From: Solirubrobacterales bacterium
GTDB lineage: Bacteria; Actinomycetota; Thermoleophilia; Solirubrobacterales; Solirubrobacteraceae
DNA length: 14,468 nucleotides
Direction of reading: 5' to 3'
Assembly: GCA_009781575.1 (NCBI GenBank)
Contig: WQXW01000013.1
Coordinates: 1 to 14,468, forward strand
Within the stretch, counting starts at the first letter, position 1. Each line of letters opens with the position of its first letter. Shown piece by piece: positions 1-5,658 of this stretch. The notes beneath the pieces are model-generated. The model saw only the letters and a list, made by a program, of their open reading frames with translations. It did no database searches and was not told the DNA's origin. The position numbers and the translations under genes were made by a program.

Positions 1-270
1 CGCGCGCGCCGCGATCGTGGCCACCTCCACCGCGATCGTCGCCTGCTCACCCGGCGCCAGGCGCGCGATCGCGCGCGCCTCGCGGCGATCGCGCGGCAGG
101 TGCTCCAGCAGCGACTCCACCGTGTCGATGCCCAGCGCCGCCAGCCCCCGCGTCGCGCGGCCCCCGCCGGGCTTCAGCGGCCGGCGCAACCGCGAGGGAC
201 GCGGCCAGTGCACCGGCGCCTCCAGCATCCCCGCCCGCGACAGCTCGCTCGCGCCGCCCAGCGCGCGCAC
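1..270 (-). CDS. recG: ATP-dependent DNA helicase RecG, N-terminal fragment
   Basis: RecG remodels stalled replication forks and branched DNA. Only the first ~90 residues lie in the window; the gene continues past position 1. Reading the minus strand gives LGIDTVESLLEHLPRDRREA followed by ARLAPGEQATIAVEVATIAA. This matches the start of the RecG wedge region, where a helix-hairpin-helix-like segment and the LLxHLPxxxxxR signature precede the OB fold. The gene lies after a yloV-like gene and rpmB, the usual rpmB-yloV-recG order. The frame stays open up to an ATG at 417, but codons from 415 to 271 often end in A (gca, cca, aga, tca), whereas from the GTG at 270 nearly all end in G or C, so I chose GTG 270. 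The ATG at 228 (MLEAPVHWPRPS) is the other good candidate. No clear Shine-Dalgarno sequence decides between them. Confidence 0.82.
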   Translation of the reverse strand, partial: MRALGGASELSRAGMLEAPVHWPRPSRLRRPLKPGGGRATRGLAALGIDTVESLLEHLPRDRREARAIARLAPGEQATIAVEVATIAARA

Positions 271-304
271 CCCCGGCTCAGGGGCCGGTGTGCGTGCGGC
301 GCCC

Positions 305-340
305 GGCACCGGCGCCGGTGCCGGTGCCGGTGCCGGTGGG
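305..340. repeat. GGYGCC hexanucleotide microsatellite in recG leader
   Basis: Six hexamers run in tandem: GGCACC, GGCGCC, three GGTGCC and GGTGGG. If translated on the minus strand they would give a Pro-Ala run in frame with recG, but their codons end in A, unlike the body of recG. I therefore treat the tract as leader DNA unless recG starts at 417. Confidence 0.75.
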
Positions 341-469
341 CGCTCGGGTGGGCGCTCCGCCGGGAGCCCGGGTGAGCGCCGCTGCGCTCGGGATCTGCCA
401 GCCGCGATCGCTGCCATCTGTTCCAATCATGATGCGCGCGGCGGCGTCCCTACTCCGATGCGCCCCTAT

Positions 470-566
470 GAACACACCTGTCGGAGTGGCCGTTGGGGGA
501 TTCAAAAAGAGGATTCATTCCGCGCGGAACCAATCCTCAAAACAAAAAACGCAACGCACGCTGCTC
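470..566 (-). repeat. Dispersed intergenic repeat, copy 1
   Basis: Read on the minus strand, the order is GAGCAGCG, GCGTTGCGT, a T-rich stretch TTTTTTGTTTT, a 26-bp near-palindrome (536-511), TCTTTTTG, then GAATCCCCCAACGG and a GACAGG-containing tail. Copies 2 and 3 share this order and most bases. A 9-bp perfect hairpin (599-591 with 575-567) abuts it directly upstream, a placement also seen at copy 3. In this copy one palindrome pair is G-T where copies 2 and 3 have G-C. That keeps the stem pairable in RNA. It lies downstream of the yloV-like gene, oriented so that the T-tract follows the stem in the direction of that gene's transcript. Confidence 0.9.
504..536 (-). terminator. Candidate intrinsic terminator of the yloV-like gene, inside repeat copy 1
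   Basis: The stem 536-511 has arms GGATT/AATCC and GGTTCC/GGAATG around a GCGC tetraloop, with one internal G-G mismatch. It is followed at once on the minus strand by TCTTTTT. This is the layout of an intrinsic terminator for transcription coming from the gene ending at 659. The stem is less GC-rich than a textbook high-GC terminator, so repeat function and terminator function may be separate. Confidence 0.5.
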
Positions 567-658
567 ACGGCGGGCACCGCTGGCGCGGGCGCCCGCCGTC
601 CTGCCTCGGTCGGGGCCGCTCGGCCCGCTGGGCGGCGTTCGCGCTCGCGCGGGGGCGC

Positions 659-2569
659 TCACTCGGCCGCCAACAGCCACCAGTAGGTCGGCTGGCCACC
701 GTGGCGCAACTCGAGCTCCGCCGACAGCTCGCCCCCCAGCAGCGGCTCCAGCTCGTGCAGCTCCAGTGGCGGGTCCTCGCCGGCGAGCACCGTGAGGAGC
801 TCCGCGCCGTCCCCCAGCCCCCGCAGCACCGCGCGCAGCGTTGCCGCCGGCTCGCCCCACGCCACCACCTGCTCGCCGATGAAGCCCACCGCGTCGCCCG
901 GAGCGAAGCGGCCCTGCGCGTCCGCGCGCGCCGCCGGCGCCACCGCCCCCGTGCGCAGGCCCTCGAGCGCGCGCTCCATCGCGCGCACGTTCTCCTGCAG
1001 GCCCCGCTGTGAGTCCATCGCCAGCGCCGCCACGAGGCCCGCCTGCTGGCTGGTCGCCGCCACCACCGCGATCTGCTTTTCCGAGAGCTCCGCCGCGCGT
1101 TCCGCCGCCATCACCACATTGGGGCTGCACGGCAACACCACCACCTCCTCCGCGCCCGCCTCGTGGATGCCCGCCAGCAGCTCGTACGTGGAGGGGTTGA
1201 GCGTGGGACCGCCGTCCACCGCCAGCACGCCCAGCTCTTCGAGCAGCCCCGCCACGCCATCGCCGCTCACCGCCGCCACCGCCCGGCAGCGCACGCTCGC
1301 CGGCGCCCCCGGCCTGCCCGGCCCGCTCTCCCCGCCCCGCGCGCGACCGCGACCGTCGCTCGTCCACGCGCGCCGCCCCTCGTGCGCGGCGCCCCCGTCG
1401 CTCGTGCCCGCCGCCCGCGCGTCCGGCGATGCGCGGGCCTCACCCCACCCGCGCGCCGGCCCGTTGGGCGGTGCTCCACCGTCGCGTTCCCCAGGCGCCG
1501 GCCCGTTCTGCGATCCGCGACCATCGCTCCCCCCGCGCGCCGGTCCGTTCCGCGGCGCGCTCCCGCTCAGCCTCGCCGCGCGCTCGCTCACCTGCACGCG
1601 CATGTCGGCGACGTCGAAGCGGCACAGCTCGCCAACCCCCTCGAACACCGCCGCCGCCGCGCCGGGCCGGTCGGTGTGGAGGTGCACCTTGAGCGTCACC
1701 GAGTCGCCCACCACCAGCACCGAGTCGCCGATCGCCTCCAGCGCGGTGATGAAACGGCCCGGCGACAGCGCGCGCCCGGTCACCGCGAAGTTGGTGCAGT
1801 AGCGGTAGGTGCTCGAGCTGTGCTCGGGGTGGGTCACCCGCGCCGGCGCGTGGTGGTCCAGGTCCGGCGGCTCATCGCCGCGCAGCGCCGCCACAACCCC
1901 CGCCACGATCACCGTGAGCGCGTACGCGCCGGCGTCCACCACACCCGCCTCGCGCAACACCGCCAGCAGGTCCGGCCCCCGCTTGACCGCGTCCTGGCCG
2001 GCCTCCACCGCCGCCTCCAGCGTGCTGGCGATCGCGAGGTCCTGCACCCGCGCGTCCGCGTCCGCGCCCAGCCGGGGACTGCCGGGCGCGTGTGCCACAT
2101 CGGTCGCGATCCGCGACGCCATCGCGCGCGCCGCGGTGAGGATCGTGCCCTCCGCCGGCTCGCGCACCGACGCGTACGCGCGGTCCGCGCCGTGCGCCAG
2201 CGCCGCGCCGATCAGCGTGGGATCCACCAGCTCGCCCGGCCGCGACACCAGCTCTTCCGCCGCGCCCCGGATCAGCTGGGAGAGGATCACGCCCGAGTTG
2301 CCCCGCGCGCCCAGCAGCGCCGCGCGCGTGACCGACTGCACAATCTCCTCGCGCCCGATCTCATCGATCGTGCGCGCGCCGCCGTTGGAGCCCTGCAGGC
2401 GGTCCAGCTCGTCCAGCACCGCGCGCAGCGTGAGCGCCATGTTGTCGCCCGTGTCCCCGTCCGCGACCGGGAACACGTTGAGGTCGTTGACCTCCTGGCG
2501 GCGCGACTCCAGGTGCGCCAGCCCGGCCGCCACCGCCGCTCGGAAGCGCGCGAGATTGGTGTCGCTCAC
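659..2569 (-). CDS. DAK2 (DhaL-like) domain protein, YloV/FakA family
   Basis: This 636-residue protein belongs to the family of FakA, the ATP-binding subunit of fatty-acid kinase, which phosphorylates fatty acids held by a DegV-type FakB partner. Whether this homologue does so is inferred. The N-terminal DhaL domain shows LNVFPVADGDTGDNM at 30-44, close to the canonical PVPDGDTGTNM nucleotide and Mg-binding loop, and LLGARGNSGVILSQLIRG near 85-102. A middle domain contains VGDSVTLKVHLHTDRPGAA near 287-305. The C-terminal EDD-like domain begins near 430 with LPCSPNVVMAAERAAEL around 479-495. Residues ~335-425 form a Gly/Ala/Pro/Arg-rich, probably disordered linker with three 14-residue repeats, which is an insertion relative to typical family members. 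The GTG at 2569 has AAGG about 9 nt upstream. Gene order rpmB-yloV-recG is kept, but the small asp23/yloU gene often found before yloV is missing. Confidence 0.9.
   Translation of the reverse strand: MSDTNLARFRAAVAAGLAHLESRRQEVNDLNVFPVADGDTGDNMALTLRAVLDELDRLQGSNGGARTIDEIGREEIVQSVTRAALLGARGNSGVILSQLIRGAAEELVSRPGELVDPTLIGAALAHGADRAYASVREPAEGTILTAARAMASRIATDVAHAPGSPRLGADADARVQDLAIASTLEAAVEAGQDAVKRGPDLLAVLREAGVVDAGAYALTVIVAGVVAALRGDEPPDLDHHAPARVTHPEHSSSTYRYCTNFAVTGRALSPGRFITALEAIGDSVLVVGDSVTLKVHLHTDRPGAAAAVFEGVGELCRFDVADMRVQVSERAARLSGSAPRNGPARGGSDGRGSQNGPAPGERDGGAPPNGPARGWGEARASPDARAAGTSDGGAAHEGRRAWTSDGRGRARGGESGPGRPGAPASVRCRAVAAVSGDGVAGLLEELGVLAVDGGPTLNPSTYELLAGIHEAGAEEVVVLPCSPNVVMAAERAAELSEKQIAVVAATSQQAGLVAALAMDSQRGLQENVRAMERALEGLRTGAVAPAARADAQGRFAPGDAVGFIGEQVVAWGEPAATLRAVLRGLGDGAELLTVLAGEDPPLELHELEPLLGGELSAELELRHGGQPTYWWLLAAE
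1424..1549 (-). repeat. Three 42-bp in-frame repeats in the yloV-like linker
   Basis: Residues 341-382 of the FakA-like protein consist of three 14-residue units, NGPARGGSDGRGSQ, NGPAPGERDGGAPP and NGPARGWGEARASP. Each begins NGPA(R/P)G. The DNA shows the matching GCGCCGG(C/T)CCGTT segments at regular spacing. The units have diverged after the first six residues. Confidence 0.75.
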
Positions 2570-2695
2570 GCGCGCACCTTGGGCGGGTTCACCACGCCTG
2601 TGGGGTCGATGGGCAGGTCACGCAAGGGCGCAGGGGCGAAGCGTACTTGGTGGATCAGCGGCGAGAACGCCGCCCCACGCCGCCGCCTATCCCCC

Positions 2696-2728
2696 GCCGG
2701 GCCTTCCGGCCCCACAGGAGGGCCCGGC
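2696..2728 (-). other. GC hairpin just downstream of rpmB
   Basis: A perfect 8-bp inverted repeat, GCCGGGCC and GGCCCGGC, is separated by 17 nt in the 173-bp gap between rpmB and the yloV-like gene. No T-tract follows on the minus strand. It could be a partial terminator, a processing site or a stabiliser of the rpmB message. In a sequence this GC-rich such stems also arise by chance. Confidence 0.3.
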
Positions 2729-2742
2729 CTGGTCCACGAGCC

Positions 2743-2934
2743 CTACCTGGCCTTCGTGACCTTGCCCGCCTTCAAGCAGCGCGTGCACACGTACGCGCGC
2801 CGCGGCGCGCCGTCCACCACGATCCTCACCTTCTGCAGGTTGGGCTCGAACCGCCGCTTGGTGGCCACCATCGAGTGGCTGCGGCTCTGGCCGAACGCCG
2901 GCCGCTTGCCGCAACTGTGACATACCTTGGCCAT
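2743..2934 (-). CDS. rpmB: 50S ribosomal protein L28 (bL28)
   Basis: A 63-residue protein of normal L28 length, starting MAKVCHSCGKRPAFGQSRSH and ending KAGKVTKAR. It contains the L28 motif NLQKVRI. Two Cys pairs, CHSC at 5-8 and CTRC near 50-53, mark the zinc-binding C+ form. It binds 23S rRNA in the large subunit. It is first in the rpmB-yloV-recG row. GAGG lies about 9 nt before the ATG, and a TAGACT hexamer lies 10 nt before it, so transcription may begin almost at the start codon. Confidence 0.97.
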   Translation of the reverse strand: MAKVCHSCGKRPAFGQSRSHSMVATKRRFEPNLQKVRIVVDGAPRRAYVCTRCLKAGKVTKAR

Positions 2935-2943
2935 GACCGCCTC

Positions 2944-2949
2944 AGTCTA
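2944..2949 (-). promoter_or_regulatory. Candidate -10 box of rpmB
   Basis: TAGACT on the minus strand fits the TAnnnT -10 pattern. Its distance to the ATG at 2934 would give a leader of only a few nucleotides, as in the leaderless or near-leaderless transcripts common in actinobacteria. No recognisable -35 is present; a small hairpin (GGGGCG and CGCCCC around TGCG, 2960-2975) sits there instead. The same hexamer occurs in the divergent region at 10357-10362. Confidence 0.35.
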
Positions 2950-3002
2950 GTGGTCTCCCGGGGCGTGCGCGCCCCCCGCGCCCGGTCGCGGCGCGGCGCG
3001 GC

Positions 3003-3071
3003 GGGGCGGGGCGCGGCAGGGCGCGGGGGGGCGGGGCCGGTCGGGGCGGGGCCGGGCGCGGCGGGGCGGGG
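3003..3071 (+). other. G-tract array with G-quadruplex potential
   Basis: Ten runs of three or more G lie within 69 bp on the plus strand, at 3003, 3008, 3019, 3025 (seven Gs), 3033, 3043, 3048, 3054, 3063 and 3068. All gaps are 1-7 nt. This satisfies the usual G3+N1-7 quadruplex rule more than twice over. On the minus strand, the direction of ribH and rpmB transcription, the RNA would be rich in C and poor in G, as Rho-loading sites are. It lies between the ribH stop and the rpmB promoter. Confidence 0.6.
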
Positions 3072-3096
3072 CCGGTCGGTCGGTCGCACTCCGTCC

Positions 3097-3184
3097 GTTT
3101 CGTGTTTTGTTTTAAGGATTGGTTCCGCGTGGAACGAATCCTCTTTTTGAATCCCCCAACGGCGCCTCAGACAGGCGTGTTCGA
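3097..3184 (+). repeat. Dispersed intergenic repeat, copy 2
   Basis: On the plus strand it runs GTTTCGTGTTTTGTTTTAA, a 26-bp near-palindrome (3116-3141), TCTTTTTG, GAATCCCCCAACGGCGCC, then GACAGGCGTGTTCGA. From the palindrome rightward it is nearly identical to copy 3. The upstream hairpin and the GAGCAGCG segment found at copies 1 and 3 are absent; G-tracts occupy that place. Its right end overlaps the last five sense codons and stop of ribH (minus strand), so its T-tract faces against ribH transcription. Confidence 0.9.
3116..3148 (+). terminator. Terminator-like stem and T-tract, plus strand
   Basis: Stem 3116-3141 (GGATT/AATCC and GTTCC/GGAAC arms, GCGT loop, one internal G-G mismatch) is followed by TCTTTTT on the plus strand. 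No plus-strand gene lies to its left, so it could only stop antisense transcripts entering the rib operon. In the ribH direction the stem is followed by TTAAAAC, a poor U-tract. The structure is clear but the function is doubtful. Confidence 0.35.
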
Positions 3185-3634
3185 GGCCGGCCGCTGGGGC
3201 TGGGCGCGCTGCATGTCCGCGCGGAGCGCCGCCATGCGCAGCACCGTTTCCGCCGCGTGGCGCCCCTGGTCGCGCCTCTCGCCGCCGGCGCGCGCCAGCG
3301 CCTGCTCCATCGTCGCGCAGGTCAGCACGCCGAAGGCACACGGCACGCCGGTCTGCAACTGGACCTGCTGCAGCCCTCGGGCGGTCTCTGCGCACACGAA
3401 GTCGTAGTGATCGGTCTCGCCCCGGATCACCGCGCCCACGCACGCCACCCCCGCGAAGCGCCCCGAGCGCGCCGCCCAGCTGGCCGCCAGCGGCAGCTCG
3501 AAGGCGCCCGGCACATCGAACACCGCCACCTCCTCGTGGCCCGCCTGCACGAACGCCCCGCGCGCGCCGCTCAGCAGCCGCTCGGCCAGCTCCTCGTAGA
3601 AGCGGCCCACGACGATCGCGAAGGAGTCGCTCAC
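3167..3634 (-). CDS. ribH: 6,7-dimethyl-8-ribityllumazine synthase
   Basis: Condenses 3,4-dihydroxy-2-butanone 4-phosphate (from RibBA) with the ribityl-aminouracil made by the RibD pathway, giving the lumazine used by riboflavin synthase. The 155-residue protein shows the family motifs VPGAFELP, GAVIRGETDHYDFV with the catalytic His, and CAFGVLTCATMEQALARAG. The GTG at 3634 forms a GTGA overlap with the ribBA stop, suggesting coupled translation, and VSDSFAIVVGRFYEEL is a normal family start. The C-terminus runs past the usual end as ADMQRAQPQRPASNTPV. The last residues, NTPV, and the stop are encoded inside repeat copy 2, so the tail was probably reshaped by that repeat. It is the last gene of the rib operon. 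Confidence 0.95.
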   Translation of the reverse strand: MSDSFAIVVGRFYEELAERLLSGARGAFVQAGHEEVAVFDVPGAFELPLAASWAARSGRFAGVACVGAVIRGETDHYDFVCAETARGLQQVQLQTGVPCAFGVLTCATMEQALARAGGERRDQGRHAAETVLRMAALRADMQRAQPQRPASNTPV

Positions 3635-5055
3635 CCTCCCGGGCGCTCCCCGGGCCGCCCCTCCCCGGGCCGGCGCTCCTCGGGCCGGCGCTCCTCGGGC
3701 CGGCGCTCCTCGGGCCGCCCGCGCTCGGCGCCGCTCTGGAGCTCGCGGCTGCGCTCCTCGTGCAGCAGCTCCTCGTCCAGATTCAGGCCCTGGTGGTGGA
3801 GGGTGTGGCCCATGCGCTGCGCCTTCGTGCGCAGGTAGGCCTCGTTGTGTGCGTTGGGGGTCGGCACGATCGGCACCTGCGCGCTGACCGACAGCCCGTA
3901 CCCCTCCAGGCCCTTGATCTTCTTGGGGTTGTTGGTGAGGATCCTGATGGAGGAGAGGCCCAGGTCGGCGAGGATCTGGGCGCCGATCCCGTAGTCGCGC
4001 AGGTCCGCCGGGAGGCCCAGGCGCTCGTTGGCCTCCACCGTGTCCAGGCCGTCCTCCTGCAGGCGGTACGCGCGCAGCTTGTTGAGCAACCCGATCCCCC
4101 GGCCCTCCTGGGAGAGGTACAGCAGCACGCCCTCGCCCTCGTGCTCGATCATCCCCAGCGCCGCCGCCAGCTGCTCGCCGCAATCGCAGCGCAGCGAGTG
4201 GAACACGTCGCCGGTCAAACACTCCGAGTGGACCCGCACGAGCACGTCCTCCCGGCCGGCCACCTCGCCCTTGACCAGCGCCACGTGGTGCTTGTCGTCC
4301 ACCAGCGAGCGGTAGCCGATCGCCTCGAACTCGCCAAAGGTGGTCGGCAGCCGGGTGGACACCACCCGCTCGACCAGCACGTCGTGCCCGCGGCGGTACG
4401 CGATCAGATCCGCGATCGTGATCATCTTCAGGCCGTGGCGCGCGCAGTAGCGCTCCAGCTCCGGCAACCGCGCCATCGAGCCGTCCTGGTCCATGATCTC
4501 GCAGATCACGCCCGCCGGGATCAGGCCGGCGAGCCGCGCGAGGTCGACGCTCGCCTCGGTGTGGCCGGTGCGCTCCAGCACTCCCCCCGCCTTCGCCTTC
4601 AGCGGGTTGACGTGGCCGGGCTGCACGAGGTCCTCGGGGCCGCTGGAGCTGTCGATCGCCACCTGCATCGTGCGCGCGCGATCGTGTGCCGACACGCCGG
4701 TGGTCACCCCGTGGCGCGCCTCCACCGTGACCGTGAACGCGGTCTGCAACGCCGACTCGTTCTTGGCGGTCATCAGCTCGAGGCCCAGCTGCTCGCACCG
4801 CTCCTGGGTGAGCGCCAGGCAGATGAAGCCCCGCGCCTCCTTGGCCATGAAGTTGATCGCCTCGGCGTCCACGAACTGCGCCGCCACCACCAGATCGCCC
4901 TCGTTCTCGCGATCCTCATCGTCACACACCACCACCATCCTGCCCCGCCGGATCTCCTCGATCGCCTCCTCGATCGTGGCGAACGGCGTGGCCGCCGCCT
5001 GCGGTGGCGCGGTGCCCGGGGGTGTGGTCTGGGGCGGTGTGCTCACAACTCTCAC
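3631..5055 (-). CDS. ribBA: Bifunctional DHBP synthase / GTP cyclohydrolase II
   Basis: Feeds both branches of riboflavin synthesis. Residues ~25-225 form the RibB domain, which makes dihydroxybutanone phosphate from ribulose-5-phosphate: CDDEDRENEGD at 44-54, HGVTTGVSAHDR at 115-126, GHTEASVDLARLAGL from 164. The stretch GHVNPL at 147-152 has Asn where GHVFPL is common. Residues ~226-420 form GTP cyclohydrolase II: HSECLTGDVFHSLRCDCGEQ with zinc ligands C279, C290 and C292 (CX10CXC), then LSQEGRGIGLLNKLRAYRLQ and ILTNNPKKIKGL. Residues 445-474 are an Arg/Pro/Glu/Gly tail with EERRP repeats from a 15-bp minisatellite. The GTG at 5055 overlaps the ribE stop as GTGA, and the stop overlaps ribH the same way. 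A second in-frame GTG at 5046 could also serve. Confidence 0.95.
   Translation of the reverse strand: MRVVSTPPQTTPPGTAPPQAAATPFATIEEAIEEIRRGRMVVVCDDEDRENEGDLVVAAQFVDAEAINFMAKEARGFICLALTQERCEQLGLELMTAKNESALQTAFTVTVEARHGVTTGVSAHDRARTMQVAIDSSSGPEDLVQPGHVNPLKAKAGGVLERTGHTEASVDLARLAGLIPAGVICEIMDQDGSMARLPELERYCARHGLKMITIADLIAYRRGHDVLVERVVSTRLPTTFGEFEAIGYRSLVDDKHHVALVKGEVAGREDVLVRVHSECLTGDVFHSLRCDCGEQLAAALGMIEHEGEGVLLYLSQEGRGIGLLNKLRAYRLQEDGLDTVEANERLGLPADLRDYGIGAQILADLGLSSIRILTNNPKKIKGLEGYGLSVSAQVPIVPTPNAHNEAYLRTKAQRMGHTLHHQGLNLDEELLHEERSRELQSGAERGRPEERRPEERRPEERRPGEGRPGERPGG
3667..3711 (-). repeat. 15-bp tandem repeat x3 at the 3' end of ribBA
   Basis: Three identical copies of GGGCCGGCGCTCCTC (3667-3681, 3682-3696, 3697-3711) are flanked by partial copies on both sides. 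On the minus strand they encode EERRP pentapeptides in the C-terminal tail of RibBA. Identity at the DNA level suggests recent slippage or expansion. The 15-bp unit keeps the frame. Confidence 0.95.
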
Positions 5056-5645
5056 TCCGGCATCCCCAGCAGGCGCTCGACCTGCTTGGCCAGGATGTCC
5101 ACCTCCAGGTTAACCGGGTCCCCCACCGCCACCCGCCCCAGCGTGGTGCGCGCCAGCGTCTCCGGCACCAGCGACACCGTGAAGCGGTCGCCCTCCAGCT
5201 CGGCCACCGTGAGGCTCACCCCGTCCAGCGCCACCGAGCCCCGCGCCACCAGGTAGCGCAGCAGCGCCCGGTCGTCCCCCCGCACGCTCAGCACCCGCGC
5301 GAAGCCCCGCTCCTCGCTGGCCACCACCGTGCCGGTGCCGTCCACGTGGCCCTGCACCACGTGCCCGCCCAGCCGCGCCCCCGCGCGCAGCGGCAGCTCG
5401 AGGTTGACCCGCGCGCCCGCCTCCAGGGCCCCGAGCGTGGAGTGCTCCAGCGTCTGCGCCATCACCTGCGCCTCGAACCATCCCTCGCCCACCGCCACGG
5501 CCGTCAGACACACGCCGCTCACCGCGATCGAGTCGCCCTCGCCGAGCTCCGCGGCGAGCCCCGTCGCGATGCGCACGCGCGCGCCCGCCGAGTCCCGCTC
5601 GAGCGCCGCCACCTCGCCGAGGTCCGCGATCAGGCCGGTGAACAC
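5052..5645 (-). CDS. ribE: Riboflavin synthase, alpha-chain type
   Basis: Dismutates two 6,7-dimethyl-8-ribityllumazine molecules to riboflavin plus the aminouracil substrate of RibH. The 197-residue length is normal. MFTGLIADLGEV is the diagnostic start. The two lumazine-binding repeats show GDSIAVSGVCLTAVAV in the first half and ARGSVALDGVSLTVAELEGD in the second, with GGHVVQGHVDGTGTV between them. The start codon is GTG at 5645, 13 nt after the ribD stop, and the stop overlaps the ribBA start by 4 nt. The ribosome binding site is weak, so coupling to ribD translation is likely. Confidence 0.96.
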   Translation of the reverse strand: MFTGLIADLGEVAALERDSAGARVRIATGLAAELGEGDSIAVSGVCLTAVAVGEGWFEAQVMAQTLEHSTLGALEAGARVNLELPLRAGARLGGHVVQGHVDGTGTVVASEERGFARVLSVRGDDRALLRYLVARGSVALDGVSLTVAELEGDRFTVSLVPETLARTTLGRVAVGDPVNLEVDILAKQVERLLGMPE

Positions 5646-5658
5646 GGCGCGGGGGCGC

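Larger units (their letters stand above)
271..658. other. 388-bp non-coding spacer between yloV-like gene and recG
   Basis: No convincing gene is seen here; open frames lack GC-ending codon bias. In the direction of transcription (minus) it holds a perfect 9-bp GC hairpin (stems 591-599 and 567-575, loop 15 nt), then copy 1 of the dispersed repeat (566-470) with its palindrome and T-tract, then a GGTGCC hexamer microsatellite (305-340). It probably contains the terminator of the yloV-like gene and the recG promoter. I could not identify a persuasive -35/-10 pair for recG. Confidence 0.6.

Noticed and set aside
61..100. Frequent GCGATCGC octamers across the window, resembling the cyanobacterial HIP1 repeat
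   Set aside because: Mostly inside coding frames as Ala/Arg/Ile/Ala codon runs, as expected from GC-rich composition; no spacing or strand pattern is seen.
470..690. A conserved peptide (NTPV...VGGFKKRI...RNQS) readable across all three repeat copies in the antisense frame
   Set aside because: The DNA itself is repeated, so peptide conservation follows automatically. Copy 2 has a stop after NTPV, and no shared start codon, ribosome binding site or codon bias is present.
3116..3184. tRNA-like strings GAATCC and GTTCGA in the repeat
   Set aside because: No acceptor stem, D-arm or anticodon arm can be placed around them; the strings belong to the palindrome and the repeat tail.
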